NCBI RefSeq assembly: GCF_002277955.1
Contig: NZ_CP018477.1
Location: 2,625,206-2,689,205, forward strand
Source: Thermogutta terrifontis
Lineage (GTDB): Bacteria; Planctomycetota; Planctomycetia; Pirellulales; Thermoguttaceae
Direction of reading: 5' to 3'
DNA length: 64,000 nt
The position numbers and the translations under genes were made by a program. Below, one piece after another: positions 1 through 7,884 of this stretch (positions within the stretch are counted from its first letter, which is position 1; the number at the start of each line of letters is the position of its first letter). The notes below the pieces were generated by a model, which searched no databases, was not told where the DNA came from, and worked only from the letters and a program-made list of their open reading frames with translations.

Positions 1-1
1 G

Positions 2-3000
2 GGAAGAGTCCTCGGAACGGGCGTCCTGCCAGCGGGTGCGTATTTCGTCATCCCAATAGAGTGCCGTGCCGGCTCGATGACGCGACTTTTTGTCTACCTG
101 GACAATCCAAAAGCGACTGCCGTGCCGGACCACTGGACCAAACGACCGTTTCTGACCAATGGTGGGATGGAACTCGGAAGCGGCGAAGCACCGCTCGGCT
201 GGGCCCACGACCCCAGGGACGCTGACCACCAGGCCTACTGGACGAATGATCATCCCCATTCCGGTTCGAAATGTGTGACTACGGTCGTTCGACCTGGTGC
301 CGCACCGAGTTGGATCGCCACTCGACAGATAGGAATCGCCGCCATTCCGGGTGCGAGATATCGTTTGCGGGCATGGGTGAGGGCTGAGAATGTCCAGGGA
401 AACGCGGGATGGTACGTGCATGCTGGAAATGAAGCAAACCCAATGATGATTGCCCCAGTATTTTCGGCAGGGGGTGGCACTTACGACTGGAAGGAGATTC
501 AGGCCGAATTCTCGGCTCCCATGCAGGCAACGACACTGAGCGTGGGCACAGTTCTGTGGGGCACCGGCCAGGCGTGGTTCGATGATGTGTCTCTTGAGGT
601 CATTGGCCAGTCGCCCTGGATCGTAAAAGTGGGGAGGCCGGAGCAGCGGTTTCTCAAAGAAGTGGCAGCAGAAGAACCCTGGCGAGCGGAAGCGGCGATT
701 AACGGAGGGTGGCCCTCGCGGATTCACGCGAAGGTGTTTCGATTTGCCGATGAAGAGGCCAGAGATGTTTTGGTGGCGCTGCCTCTGGAACAATTTCGCA
801 GGAAAAACGAAGGCGTGGACGGCAGCTTTATCGTGCAACACAACTCAGGCATAAAAGAGTGCCTGGTGGTGGGAACGTGGGTCCTGTGGAGCGACGATTT
901 GCCGGCTGGCTCGGTTTTGCATCGTTATTTGAAGTTAACAGCCGATGACCAACGATCGCCTGCCGAAGGCGGTCATCAGCGTGACTTTGAACGGCTCCTT
1001 TTCAGCGGGAAAAATCTGGTCAAAAACCCATCGTTCGAAGATGGTGAAAAACTGCCCGAGGTTTGGATGCGAGTCGGTGAGGGAGTCACGGGTGTGAAGT
1101 TTTCCGTCGAGGAGAACGCCCCTTTCACTGGAGGGAAACGGCGGTCGGCTCGCTTAGAAGTGAGCAATGACACCAAGCCGGGATGGTACGGCTGGCAGCA
1201 AAAAGTTCCCGTCAAGGCTGGGCGCAATTACTTCGTGGCGGGCTGGCTCAAATGCCAGAACGTCAGCCAAGGTGAAGTCCGGATCCATTTACACTTTCAC
1301 GATGCGCAGGGGCGGCTCACAGCGCAGGGAGCGATGACCAGCATCGGACCAGGAATATCGGGAACGCGAGATTGGACACTACTCAGCGGGGTAGTACGGG
1401 CACCGGCTGAGGCCACCGACATGACGATCCACTTGACGACGAACGTCCCCGGGGTTTTATGGCATGACGCCATTGTGGTGGCTGAAGTCGCGCTGGTCGA
1501 CGCGGCCGAGTGGGAAACCAAGCCCCTTCCCAGTGGCGAATTAGCGTTATGGCAGATGCCGAGTGTCGTCAAAGTCTTTCGGGAAGATCCGCCGGGCCGC
1601 TCGGCGAAGGAACTGTCCCTTTTCGCCGCAAAAGGGGAATGGGAGGCCATCCAATTCGTCGTGAAGTCGCACGATCCGTTGGGCCCAGTGACGGTCGAGG
1701 TCGACCCGCCCAAAAACAATCTCGGTGAAAAACTCGACCAGTTCCAGGTGGCAGTCGTGGGGTTTGTTCCGATCGACCACCCCTCCAACTACTTTCGTTC
1801 CGAGGAGCCCGCCTGGTACAGGAAAATCCCTGCGGGGTCACGAGGAAGTGACGGTTGGGCGGGTTGGTGGCCCGATCCCCTCCTGCCTGCGAATACATTT
1901 GATCTTAAGGCTGAAACAGCCCAGCCAATTTGGATCATCTTCAGAATTCCTCGCGATGCACGTCCCGGTGACTACCGTGGACAGGTTCGGCTTCGCGTGG
2001 GAGGCAACATCGTGAAACAGGTACCGTTGCGGTGCCAAATCTGGGGTTTCGCTTTACCAGAAAGAACCACCCTTCCGGCAATCTACGACGTGCGGCTGGG
2101 TCCGGGCAGAGATTTCTGGGGGAAACGTTTTGACGAGATTTATCCTCAGCTCGTCGCATTCATGGCCGAGCGGCGTTTGTGTCCGGATGCCATTCGTCCC
2201 GACCCCGTGATCCGGTTTGAAAACGGAAAGGTCGTGGCAGACTTTACAGATTACGATCGAGTGGCCGAATGGTACTTTGACAAGCTGGGGTTGCCCTCAT
2301 CTTATGCTCCGCAGCTCTTTTATCTGTTTGGCTGGGGATTTCCGCCCCGGGACCTGTTCGGCCAACGACCGTATCCAGGAGCTCCCCCCTATCAAGGAGT
2401 GGATCGTTCGGCTTTGAGGCCACAATACAAGGAGACTTACCAGGCGTGTCTGCGAGCGTACTGGGAACACATAAAACAGCGAGGTTGGGCGGATCGCATA
2501 ACTCTCTACATTTCGGACGAACCATTTGCGCATCTTCCCGAAATCAAAGAGCAGATGAAGGCCCTCTGTGCGATGATCCACGAAGTTGATCCGTCCATCC
2601 CCATCTATTCGAGCACCTGGGAGCATGTTCCAGAATGGGATGGTTGTATCACCGTGTGGGGCCTTGGTCACGATGGACGAGTGCCACCGGAAAAGTTTCC
2701 AGCCATCCGCGAGAAGGGAGCCAAAATCTGGTATACCACCGATGGGCAGATGTGTATCGACACACCCTATTGCGCTGTGGAGCGCCTTTTACCGCATTAC
2801 TGTTTCCACTATGGTGTTTCCGCCTATGAGTTCTGGGGTGTCGCATGGAACACCTATAACCCCTACGAGTTCGGCTGGCATTCCTTCATCCATCAAAGTG
2901 ATCGGCCGGGCGAATCGTATTGGGTACGATATCCCAATGGCGACGGTTACCTGATCTATCCCGGTCAGCCAATCGGTTATGATGGCCTAGTCAGCTCGAT

Positions 3001-3253
3001 CCGTTTGGAACAAGCTCGAGAGGGTGTGGAGGACTACGAGTATTTTGTTCTGTTGAGTCAGTTAATCGACCAAGCCAAAACGCGCGGTCGGGATACCAAG
3101 GAAGCAGAGAAGGCGCTCACCGAAGCCCGTCAACTTGTGTTGATACCTAACCCTGGCGGCCGATATTCCACAAGGATGCTTCCCCATCCAGAACGGGTGG
3201 AAGAAGTCCGTCGGGCGATAGCGCGGGCAATTGAGGATCTCTCCAAGAATTGA
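2..3253 (+). CDS. Partial large carbohydrate-active protein, GH123/DUF4091-like with two CBM-like domains
   Basis: The reading frame is open to the left edge without a stop, and the residues before the first ATG (77) still look like a folded beta domain, so the gene begins outside the window. Counting from 77, residues ~25-170 and ~310-480 look like carbohydrate-binding jelly rolls (each starts with an 'NGGME' or 'NPSFEDG' motif typical of CBM4/9-type modules). From ~500 on there is a GH123/DUF4091-like region: a beta domain with 'RPGDYRGQV', then a barrel with 'YISDEPFAH'. Asp814-Glu815 match the adjacent Asp-Glu pair used in substrate-assisted catalysis by GH123 beta-N-acetylgalactosaminidases. 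A role in glycan breakdown, probably outside the cytoplasm, is inferred; the substrate is unknown. It converges with the HtrA-like gene, with 57 bases between the two stops. Confidence 0.75.
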   Translation, partial: GRVLGTGVLPAGAYFVIPIECRAGSMTRLFVYLDNPKATAVPDHWTKRPFLTNGGMELGSGEAPLGWAHDPRDADHQAYWTNDHPHSGSKCVTTVVRPGAAPSWIATRQIGIAAIPGARYRLRAWVRAENVQGNAGWYVHAGNEANPMMIAPVFSAGGGTYDWKEIQAEFSAPMQATTLSVGTVLWGTGQAWFDDVSLEVIGQSPWIVKVGRPEQRFLKEVAAEEPWRAEAAINGGWPSRIHAKVFRFADEEARDVLVALPLEQFRRKNEGVDGSFIVQHNSGIKECLVVGTWVLWSDDLPAGSVLHRYLKLTADDQRSPAEGGHQRDFERLLFSGKNLVKNPSFEDGEKLPEVWMRVGEGVTGVKFSVEENAPFTGGKRRSARLEVSNDTKPGWYGWQQKVPVKAGRNYFVAGWLKCQNVSQGEVRIHLHFHDAQGRLTAQGAMTSIGPGISGTRDWTLLSGVVRAPAEATDMTIHLTTNVPGVLWHDAIVVAEVALVDAAEWETKPLPSGELALWQMPSVVKVFREDPPGRSAKELSLFAAKGEWEAIQFVVKSHDPLGPVTVEVDPPKNNLGEKLDQFQVAVVGFVPIDHPSNYFRSEEPAWYRKIPAGSRGSDGWAGWWPDPLLPANTFDLKAETAQPIWIIFRIPRDARPGDYRGQVRLRVGGNIVKQVPLRCQIWGFALPERTTLPAIYDVRLGPGRDFWGKRFDEIYPQLVAFMAERRLCPDAIRPDPVIRFENGKVVADFTDYDRVAEWYFDKLGLPSSYAPQLFYLFGWGFPPRDLFGQRPYPGAPPYQGVDRSALRPQYKETYQACLRAYWEHIKQRGWADRITLYISDEPFAHLPEIKEQMKALCAMIHEVDPSIPIYSSTWEHVPEWDGCITVWGLGHDGRVPPEKFPAIREKGAKIWYTTDGQMCIDTPYCAVERLLPHYCFHYGVSAYEFWGVAWNTYNPYEFGWHSFIHQSDRPGESYWVRYPNGDGYLIYPGQPIGYDGLVSSIRLEQAREGVEDYEYFVLLSQLIDQAKTRGRDTKEAEKALTEARQLVLIPNPGGRYSTRMLPHPERVEEVRRAIARAIEDLSKN

Positions 3254-3310
3254 GACGGAGGAGCGGGTATCTCTTCCGAGTCGTGTTTTGAGGCATTCTG
3301 GCTAGAGGGC

Positions 3311-4807
3311 CTACGGCTCCACGGTGCGTACCGGCTGAAAGTCATCGGACCCATCAGGAACGAGGCCCAGCCGTACCGGACCTTGTATCGATTTGACGGC
3401 CTCAAAGAATTCGCGGGGGGTTTTCACCGGAATTCCATTAACATGGGAGATGAGGGCGCCGGGACGAAGCCCGGCCTTCCACGCAGGGCTATTCTGATCA
3501 ACTTCCACCACACCAACGGCCTCAAGAGTGCGGGGAAATTGCCAGAAACTCTCGGGAGCAACCGTGATGGCGGAAACATAGTCCACCGCCATCCCGCGCC
3601 ACTTGGGTCGCGGCGCTGTCACTATTTTTTTTCCTCGAACAGGATACTTGGTGAGTCGCGCTTCCAGTTTGAATTGACGACCTTCCCGAAGAACCTCCAG
3701 ATTGACGGAGGCATCAGCTGGAAGCCGCCCCACTGAAAGCACCAGTCCATCTTCATCATAAATTCTTTGTCCATTCACCGATGTGATTATGTCGTTGGGC
3801 CGTATGCCCGCCCTCTCGGCCGGTGCACCGGGAATCACCCGGCCTACACGCGTCCCATTTTTTCCGGATGCTCGCTCCTCCAGAGTCAGCCCTTCTGGTT
3901 GAACACCAAGGAATCCGTACTCCACCTCTTCCCCTCGCTTCAAGTGGTTGAGCACCCGCCGAAATGTCTCGTCGACCGGGTAGGCATAGCCAGCCGCTGT
4001 TTCAAAACCGGCCACGGCCGGCAGTGCCGTGAGCATTCCCACCATTTCTCCGCTCAGGTTAATGAGAGCCCCGCCATTCGTGGAGAAACTCAGCCGGGCG
4101 TCCGTCTGAATGAGCGTGCCAAAATGATGGAGAGTCGGTTTCCCGGTGGGTTCCTGATCGGATGGAAAAGCTGGCGCTTTGCGACCGAGATTCGACACAA
4201 TTCCCCAGCTCGCGCACACCTGACCGTCGCGCGCAATGGCGTAGGGATTCCCCAAGGCGATGACAATTTGCCCCTTGCGAAGTTTGCTCGCATCGCCGAG
4301 CGGTATCGGCGTCAGGTCATGGGCAGGAATTGCCAGGACCGCCAAATCGCTTCGTGGGTCTGCAGCTTTGACAGTGGCTCGGAACACACGGCGATCATTC
4401 AGAGTGATGTAGTACTCGCTGTCATCAGCGATAATCTGGGCCAACGTAAGAACCAGCCCATCGGAATCCACAACAACACCAGCCGCATAATCCGTGGCGA
4501 CAAAATCGGAATCTCCAGGTTGGAGTCGGGGCGCTGGTGTCAGAGGCCGCCCGAAAAGATCGAGTCTTGGCTCTAGATTGAACACTTCCCCCGGTCGTGA
4601 GACACGTACCCGAGCAATTGCCACCACGGACTTTTCCGCTTTCTCCACGGCGTTGATAATCGCCGATTCCATGGCCGCGACAAAAGCCATTCCCTCCTCT
4701 GGCCCCGGCGACCCAGGAGACTCCCCCCGGGCTATCGATACAAAAAACATAGCGAAGATCACAAGCGCCGACCGATACTGGAGACGTGCGTACCAACCGT
4801 TCTTCAT
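3311..4807 (-). CDS. HtrA/DegP-like pseudoprotease with two PDZ domains
   Basis: 498 aa. N-terminal hydrophobic segment (~13-27) looks like a signal peptide. Residues ~85-270 align by eye with the trypsin-like domain of DegP/HtrA: 'GVVVDSDG', 'DPRSDLAVL', 'ALGNPYAI', 'NGGALINL'. The triad Asp is present (Asp154), but the His of the usual 'TNNHVV' is Gln124 ('LTLAQII') and the Ser of 'GNSGG' is Asn244 ('STNGGAL'). Two PDZ-like domains follow (~295-385 and ~415-485, 'AERAGIRPNDII' and 'AWKAGLRPGALI'). The fold is kept and the frame is intact, so I infer a non-proteolytic binding or chaperone role in the periplasm rather than a decayed gene. It is the last gene of a leftward group with the small protein and TerC (80-base gaps). 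Confidence 0.85.
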   Translation of the reverse strand: MKNGWYARLQYRSALVIFAMFFVSIARGESPGSPGPEEGMAFVAAMESAIINAVEKAEKSVVAIARVRVSRPGEVFNLEPRLDLFGRPLTPAPRLQPGDSDFVATDYAAGVVVDSDGLVLTLAQIIADDSEYYITLNDRRVFRATVKAADPRSDLAVLAIPAHDLTPIPLGDASKLRKGQIVIALGNPYAIARDGQVCASWGIVSNLGRKAPAFPSDQEPTGKPTLHHFGTLIQTDARLSFSTNGGALINLSGEMVGMLTALPAVAGFETAAGYAYPVDETFRRVLNHLKRGEEVEYGFLGVQPEGLTLEERASGKNGTRVGRVIPGAPAERAGIRPNDIITSVNGQRIYDEDGLVLSVGRLPADASVNLEVLREGRQFKLEARLTKYPVRGKKIVTAPRPKWRGMAVDYVSAITVAPESFWQFPRTLEAVGVVEVDQNSPAWKAGLRPGALISHVNGIPVKTPREFFEAVKSIQGPVRLGLVPDGSDDFQPVRTVEP

Positions 4808-4887
4808 GCAAAACCGCTCACCGTGTCATTTTGAGAAACCAAGAGCGTGCTTCCTGGCCGCGGCTATTGCAGCTCATGACAGAGCGC

Positions 4888-5337
4888 CTACGTTTCCCAT
4901 ATTTCAAGGTAAACTTTTCCCCCCACACCCGGCAACTCTTCCGACCCTTTCCGCACACTTCCAAACTGGGACGATGCTTCCCGGAAATGAAAGCGGATGA
5001 TCACCAAATTGCTGCTCGCATTCAAAAGGTCGGTAATGTCCGCCCGATACACCGATTGGTCGCCCCCATTTGGCCGGTTTTCCTCCAGACAGATCATCCT
5101 TCCATTCAACTGGACATCCGCTGGAGCTGGCACTGACTCCAGAATGAGCCACACCCGACTTCTATCAGTCAACCCCGAGGGAGTGTGAAAACGCCGCTGC
5201 AAGATTTTTCCCTCGCGCGACTCAGACACAATCCAAGGCTGCCGGAGATAAATGCGATGCCTATCCATGGAACCGCTGCGGGTCGAGCTCGACCAATTCG
5301 CCCATTCGATCCAGATTTTGATATCGAACAGTGGCAA
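4888..5337 (-). CDS. Small beta-sandwich protein, galactose-binding-like (hypothetical)
   Basis: 149 aa, function unknown. The middle and C-terminus ('RVWLILESVPAPADVQLNG', 'YRADITDLLNASSNLVII') resemble the sugar-binding jelly roll found at the N-terminus of family 2 glycosidases, but there is no catalytic module and no signal peptide. An in-frame stop lies 15 bases upstream, so the earliest start is TTG at 5337; ATG at 5268 (residue 24) is the alternative and still keeps the whole domain. It sits between TerC and the HtrA-like gene on the same strand with about 80-base gaps, so co-transcription is possible. The domain suggestion is inference from pattern only. Confidence 0.6.
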   Translation of the reverse strand: MPLFDIKIWIEWANWSSSTRSGSMDRHRIYLRQPWIVSESREGKILQRRFHTPSGLTDRSRVWLILESVPAPADVQLNGRMICLEENRPNGGDQSVYRADITDLLNASSNLVIIRFHFREASSQFGSVRKGSEELPGVGGKVYLEIWET

Positions 5338-5416
5338 GGATATTTTGGATGATCAAAGAGGTTATGCCAATTGTATCACCATGGTGGGCTGTGTTTTCCG
5401 GCTGCCTTCATCGGTG

Positions 5417-6469
5417 TCATCGCCGCTCCTCGCGCACCGCTTCGGCAGGCGATGGGGTTGTTTGCAGTGGCCGGGGTTCGTCGGGCTTGCTTTCGGTGGA
5501 TTTACCTTTCACGAAGAATGTCGGCAACAAGGAGATGCCCAAAATACCACCCACGATCGCCAACGAGACCCAGGGATCAATGAGACGCCCATGAAGATCG
5601 AAGTAGTGGTGCCCCACGTACTCACCCACCATTTTCAAACCAATGAAGGACAACACTGCCGCCAGACCGTAATGCAGGTACTCGAAGCGGTCCAACACGC
5701 CAACGAGGAGGAAGTACAATGCCCGCAACCCAAGAATTGCCCAGATGTTGGAGGAATAGACGATAAATGGGTCGCGGGTAATGCCGATGACGGCGGGGAC
5801 GCTGTCCACCGCAAAGAGCACGTCGGTACTTTCCACCACGAGGAGAACCAGGAACCCCGGCGTGGCATGCAGAAGACCATTCCGCCGTACAAAAAAATGG
5901 TCGAAAATGGGTTCGGGACTGATGCGAAACCACCTTTGGGCGAAGCGAAGCACGACATTTTTCTCGGGATGAACGTTCTCCTTTTTGGAGAAGGCCAGGT
6001 GAATTCCGGTGTAAATCAGAAACGCACCGAAAACCAATAGAACCCACTCGAACATTTGAATGAGGCTGACCCCAGCGGCCACGAAGATTCCCCGCATAAT
6101 GATGGCGCCGAGGATCCCCCAGAAAAGAATCCGATGTTGGTATTTGATGGATACCCCAAAATAGCGGAAGATCACCGCGAAGACGAACAAATTGTCAACA
6201 GAGAGCGATTTTTCCACCACGAACCCCGTCAGAAACTTGACGCCTGCTTCGGAAGATCCGTGAAGGTGCCAGCCCCACCACCAGACGAACGCATTAAACA
6301 CGAGGGCCAGCCCGATCCAAAACACGGACCACAAAAACGATTCGCGCAGACTTGGCGCATGGTCATGGCGATGAAAGACGACCAGGTCTAAAAATAGCAG
6401 GACGGCGATGCCACCGAGAAAGGCTGCCCAATGCCACCAATGCACTTCCAACAAGTTTTCGGCTGCCAA
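5417..6469 (-). CDS. TerC family integral membrane protein
   Basis: 350 aa from the preferred start. Multi-pass inner-membrane protein with the family hallmarks 'EKSLSVDNLFVFAVIF' and 'LFAVDSVPAVIGIT', which carry the conserved acidic residues in membrane helices. TerC/Alx proteins act in metal-ion handling (manganese export is known for some members). I prefer TTG at 6469 because AAGGAG lies 6 bases upstream and the protein then starts just before the first helix ('LLEVHWWHWAAFLG'); ATG at 6565 would add 32 polar residues. No yybP-ykoY manganese riboswitch is visible upstream. The C-terminal ~35 residues are a polar, Pro/Glu-rich tail. Confidence 0.9.
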   Translation of the reverse strand: MAAENLLEVHWWHWAAFLGGIAVLLFLDLVVFHRHDHAPSLRESFLWSVFWIGLALVFNAFVWWWGWHLHGSSEAGVKFLTGFVVEKSLSVDNLFVFAVIFRYFGVSIKYQHRILFWGILGAIIMRGIFVAAGVSLIQMFEWVLLVFGAFLIYTGIHLAFSKKENVHPEKNVVLRFAQRWFRISPEPIFDHFFVRRNGLLHATPGFLVLLVVESTDVLFAVDSVPAVIGITRDPFIVYSSNIWAILGLRALYFLLVGVLDRFEYLHYGLAAVLSFIGLKMVGEYVGHHYFDLHGRLIDPWVSLAIVGGILGISLLPTFFVKGKSTESKPDEPRPLQTTPSPAEAVREERR

Positions 6470-6700
6470 GGCTGACTCCTTTTCCGGCTGCGTCCGGCGA
6501 CAACGCACCCGCTCGAAGACACGTCCAATGGGTACCCGGGTCCACCGGTCCGAGTTCCATTCCATTACTGTTACCCGGACCGGCTTGAGTGTTGTCGCTG
6601 GCTAACCGTCGTCACCGACACAAAATTCGCAGGCGGGGTTGCCCCCGATGGACATGATCCTTTTATTTTCCCATGGGCATAGCGAAATTGTATCCCTCCC

Positions 6701-7789
6701 TCACTGGCCGGGCCATGTTGCCTTTTGTGTCAGAACAGCTACCACTTCCTGCACGAGCCGTTCGACTTCCACCTGACTGGGCGATCCAATGACGGTTGGC
6801 AAAGTCGATGAATCGGGCGACACCGATTTGTACTCAAAGGGACTCTCCTTCGCAGGTGTTGAACCAAGGAAGCTCTCTTCCTCCAGTCCGTCTTCCGCCA
6901 GCAATTGGGCAAGCTCAAGTCGTAATCGGTTGAGGTTTTCCCGGTGGCGTTCGGAAAGGGGCTGCCTACTTACTCCCATCCGAAACCCGCGGCAGGCGAC
7001 GCCTACGCGAAAACCCTCGGGGAAGTCACTCGCTCCAAAAAGACAGTCATTGTAACGCAGCAGCCTGTATTGCCAGCGTCTTGCCTCATCCATTCGCCCC
7101 TGGCGGACAGCGTCGTAGATTGCTCGCGTGATCTCGGGCACCACCCCGCTTGTTGCGTTGGTGCCGCCATCACATCCGATCAACAGCATGGGAAAAAGCA
7201 CGGCATCCCAACCTGTCAAAAAGCTAAACTCCGGCCGTCTGGGGCGAATGGCAGTGAGCATCCGCATCATCTGCGGGAGATCTCCCGAAGAATCCTTAAT
7301 TGCTACGATCCGCGGATGCTCCTCTGCTAACCGAATAATCGTGTCGAGATCGAGAGGAGATGCCAACCAGGGAATGTTATAAATCGTGATGTCAACGGGA
7401 CTGTGCTTAGCGATTTCGGAAAAGTATTGATAGATATTGTCCACACTGACCCGGTAGTAATAGGGACATACAATCGCTACGGCACGTACGCCGAGTCGTG
7501 CGTAGTACTCGCATGTGGCGATCGTCTCTTTGACGTTAGCTTCGGCTGCCCCGGCTAAAATGGGGACCCGCCCAGCCACCTGATCCACTGTGATTTCAAT
7601 GATGCGGCGTCGTTCTTCTGGTGTGAAACGCACAAATTCCCCCGTGGATCCGTTCGGATACAGTCCATGGACACCCCGGTCGATAAGCCAATCGATGTAC
7701 CGCCGCAGTTCAGACTCGCAGATGTTCCCGCGATCATCCAACGGGACCATGTTCGGGGTAAAAATGCCCTCTATTTTTGCCTGTGCCAT
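6701..7789 (-). CDS. Dihydrodipicolinate synthase/N-acetylneuraminate lyase family protein
   Basis: 362 aa; a class I aldolase TIM barrel. 'NGSTGEF' near residue 46 matches the substrate-carboxylate loop, 'YNIP' carries the conserved Tyr and '[10 protein letters not shown]' carries the Schiff-base Lys. The barrel should end near residue 295; about 65 further residues ('[15 protein letters not shown]...') form a non-conserved tail. The exact reaction cannot be told: DapA proper, sialic-acid lyase and sugar-acid aldolases share these motifs, and no lysine or sialic-acid genes are beside it. It stands alone, divergent from the membrane glycosyltransferase gene. Start ATG at 7789. Confidence 0.85.
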   Translation of the reverse strand: MAQAKIEGIFTPNMVPLDDRGNICESELRRYIDWLIDRGVHGLYPNGSTGEFVRFTPEERRRIIEITVDQVAGRVPILAGAAEANVKETIATCEYYARLGVRAVAIVCPYYYRVSVDNIYQYFSEIAKHSPVDITIYNIPWLASPLDLDTIIRLAEEHPRIVAIKDSSGDLPQMMRMLTAIRPRRPEFSFLTGWDAVLFPMLLIGCDGGTNATSGVVPEITRAIYDAVRQGRMDEARRWQYRLLRYNDCLFGASDFPEGFRVGVACRGFRMGVSRQPLSERHRENLNRLRLELAQLLAEDGLEEESFLGSTPAKESPFEYKSVSPDSSTLPTVIGSPSQVEVERLVQEVVAVLTQKATWPGQ

Positions 7790-7884
7790 GATGAAGACGC
7801 CTCGCCGGTATGCTACTTTGAGAAAGGATCGGGGGAGTCAATGCCTTTGTCGAAAAAACTCATTTTACCTGATTGTCGCACAGA

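Noticed and set aside
3767-4576. A 269-residue open frame opposite the HtrA-like gene
   Set aside because: Antisense shadow; the HtrA-like frame has fold-wide similarity on the other strand.
5252-6040. A 262-residue open frame opposite terC
   Set aside because: Antisense to TerC, which has unmistakable family motifs; no ribosome site or domain in the antisense frame.
6470-6700. Possible yybP-ykoY manganese riboswitch upstream of terC
   Set aside because: I could not find the conserved L1/L3 loop sequences.
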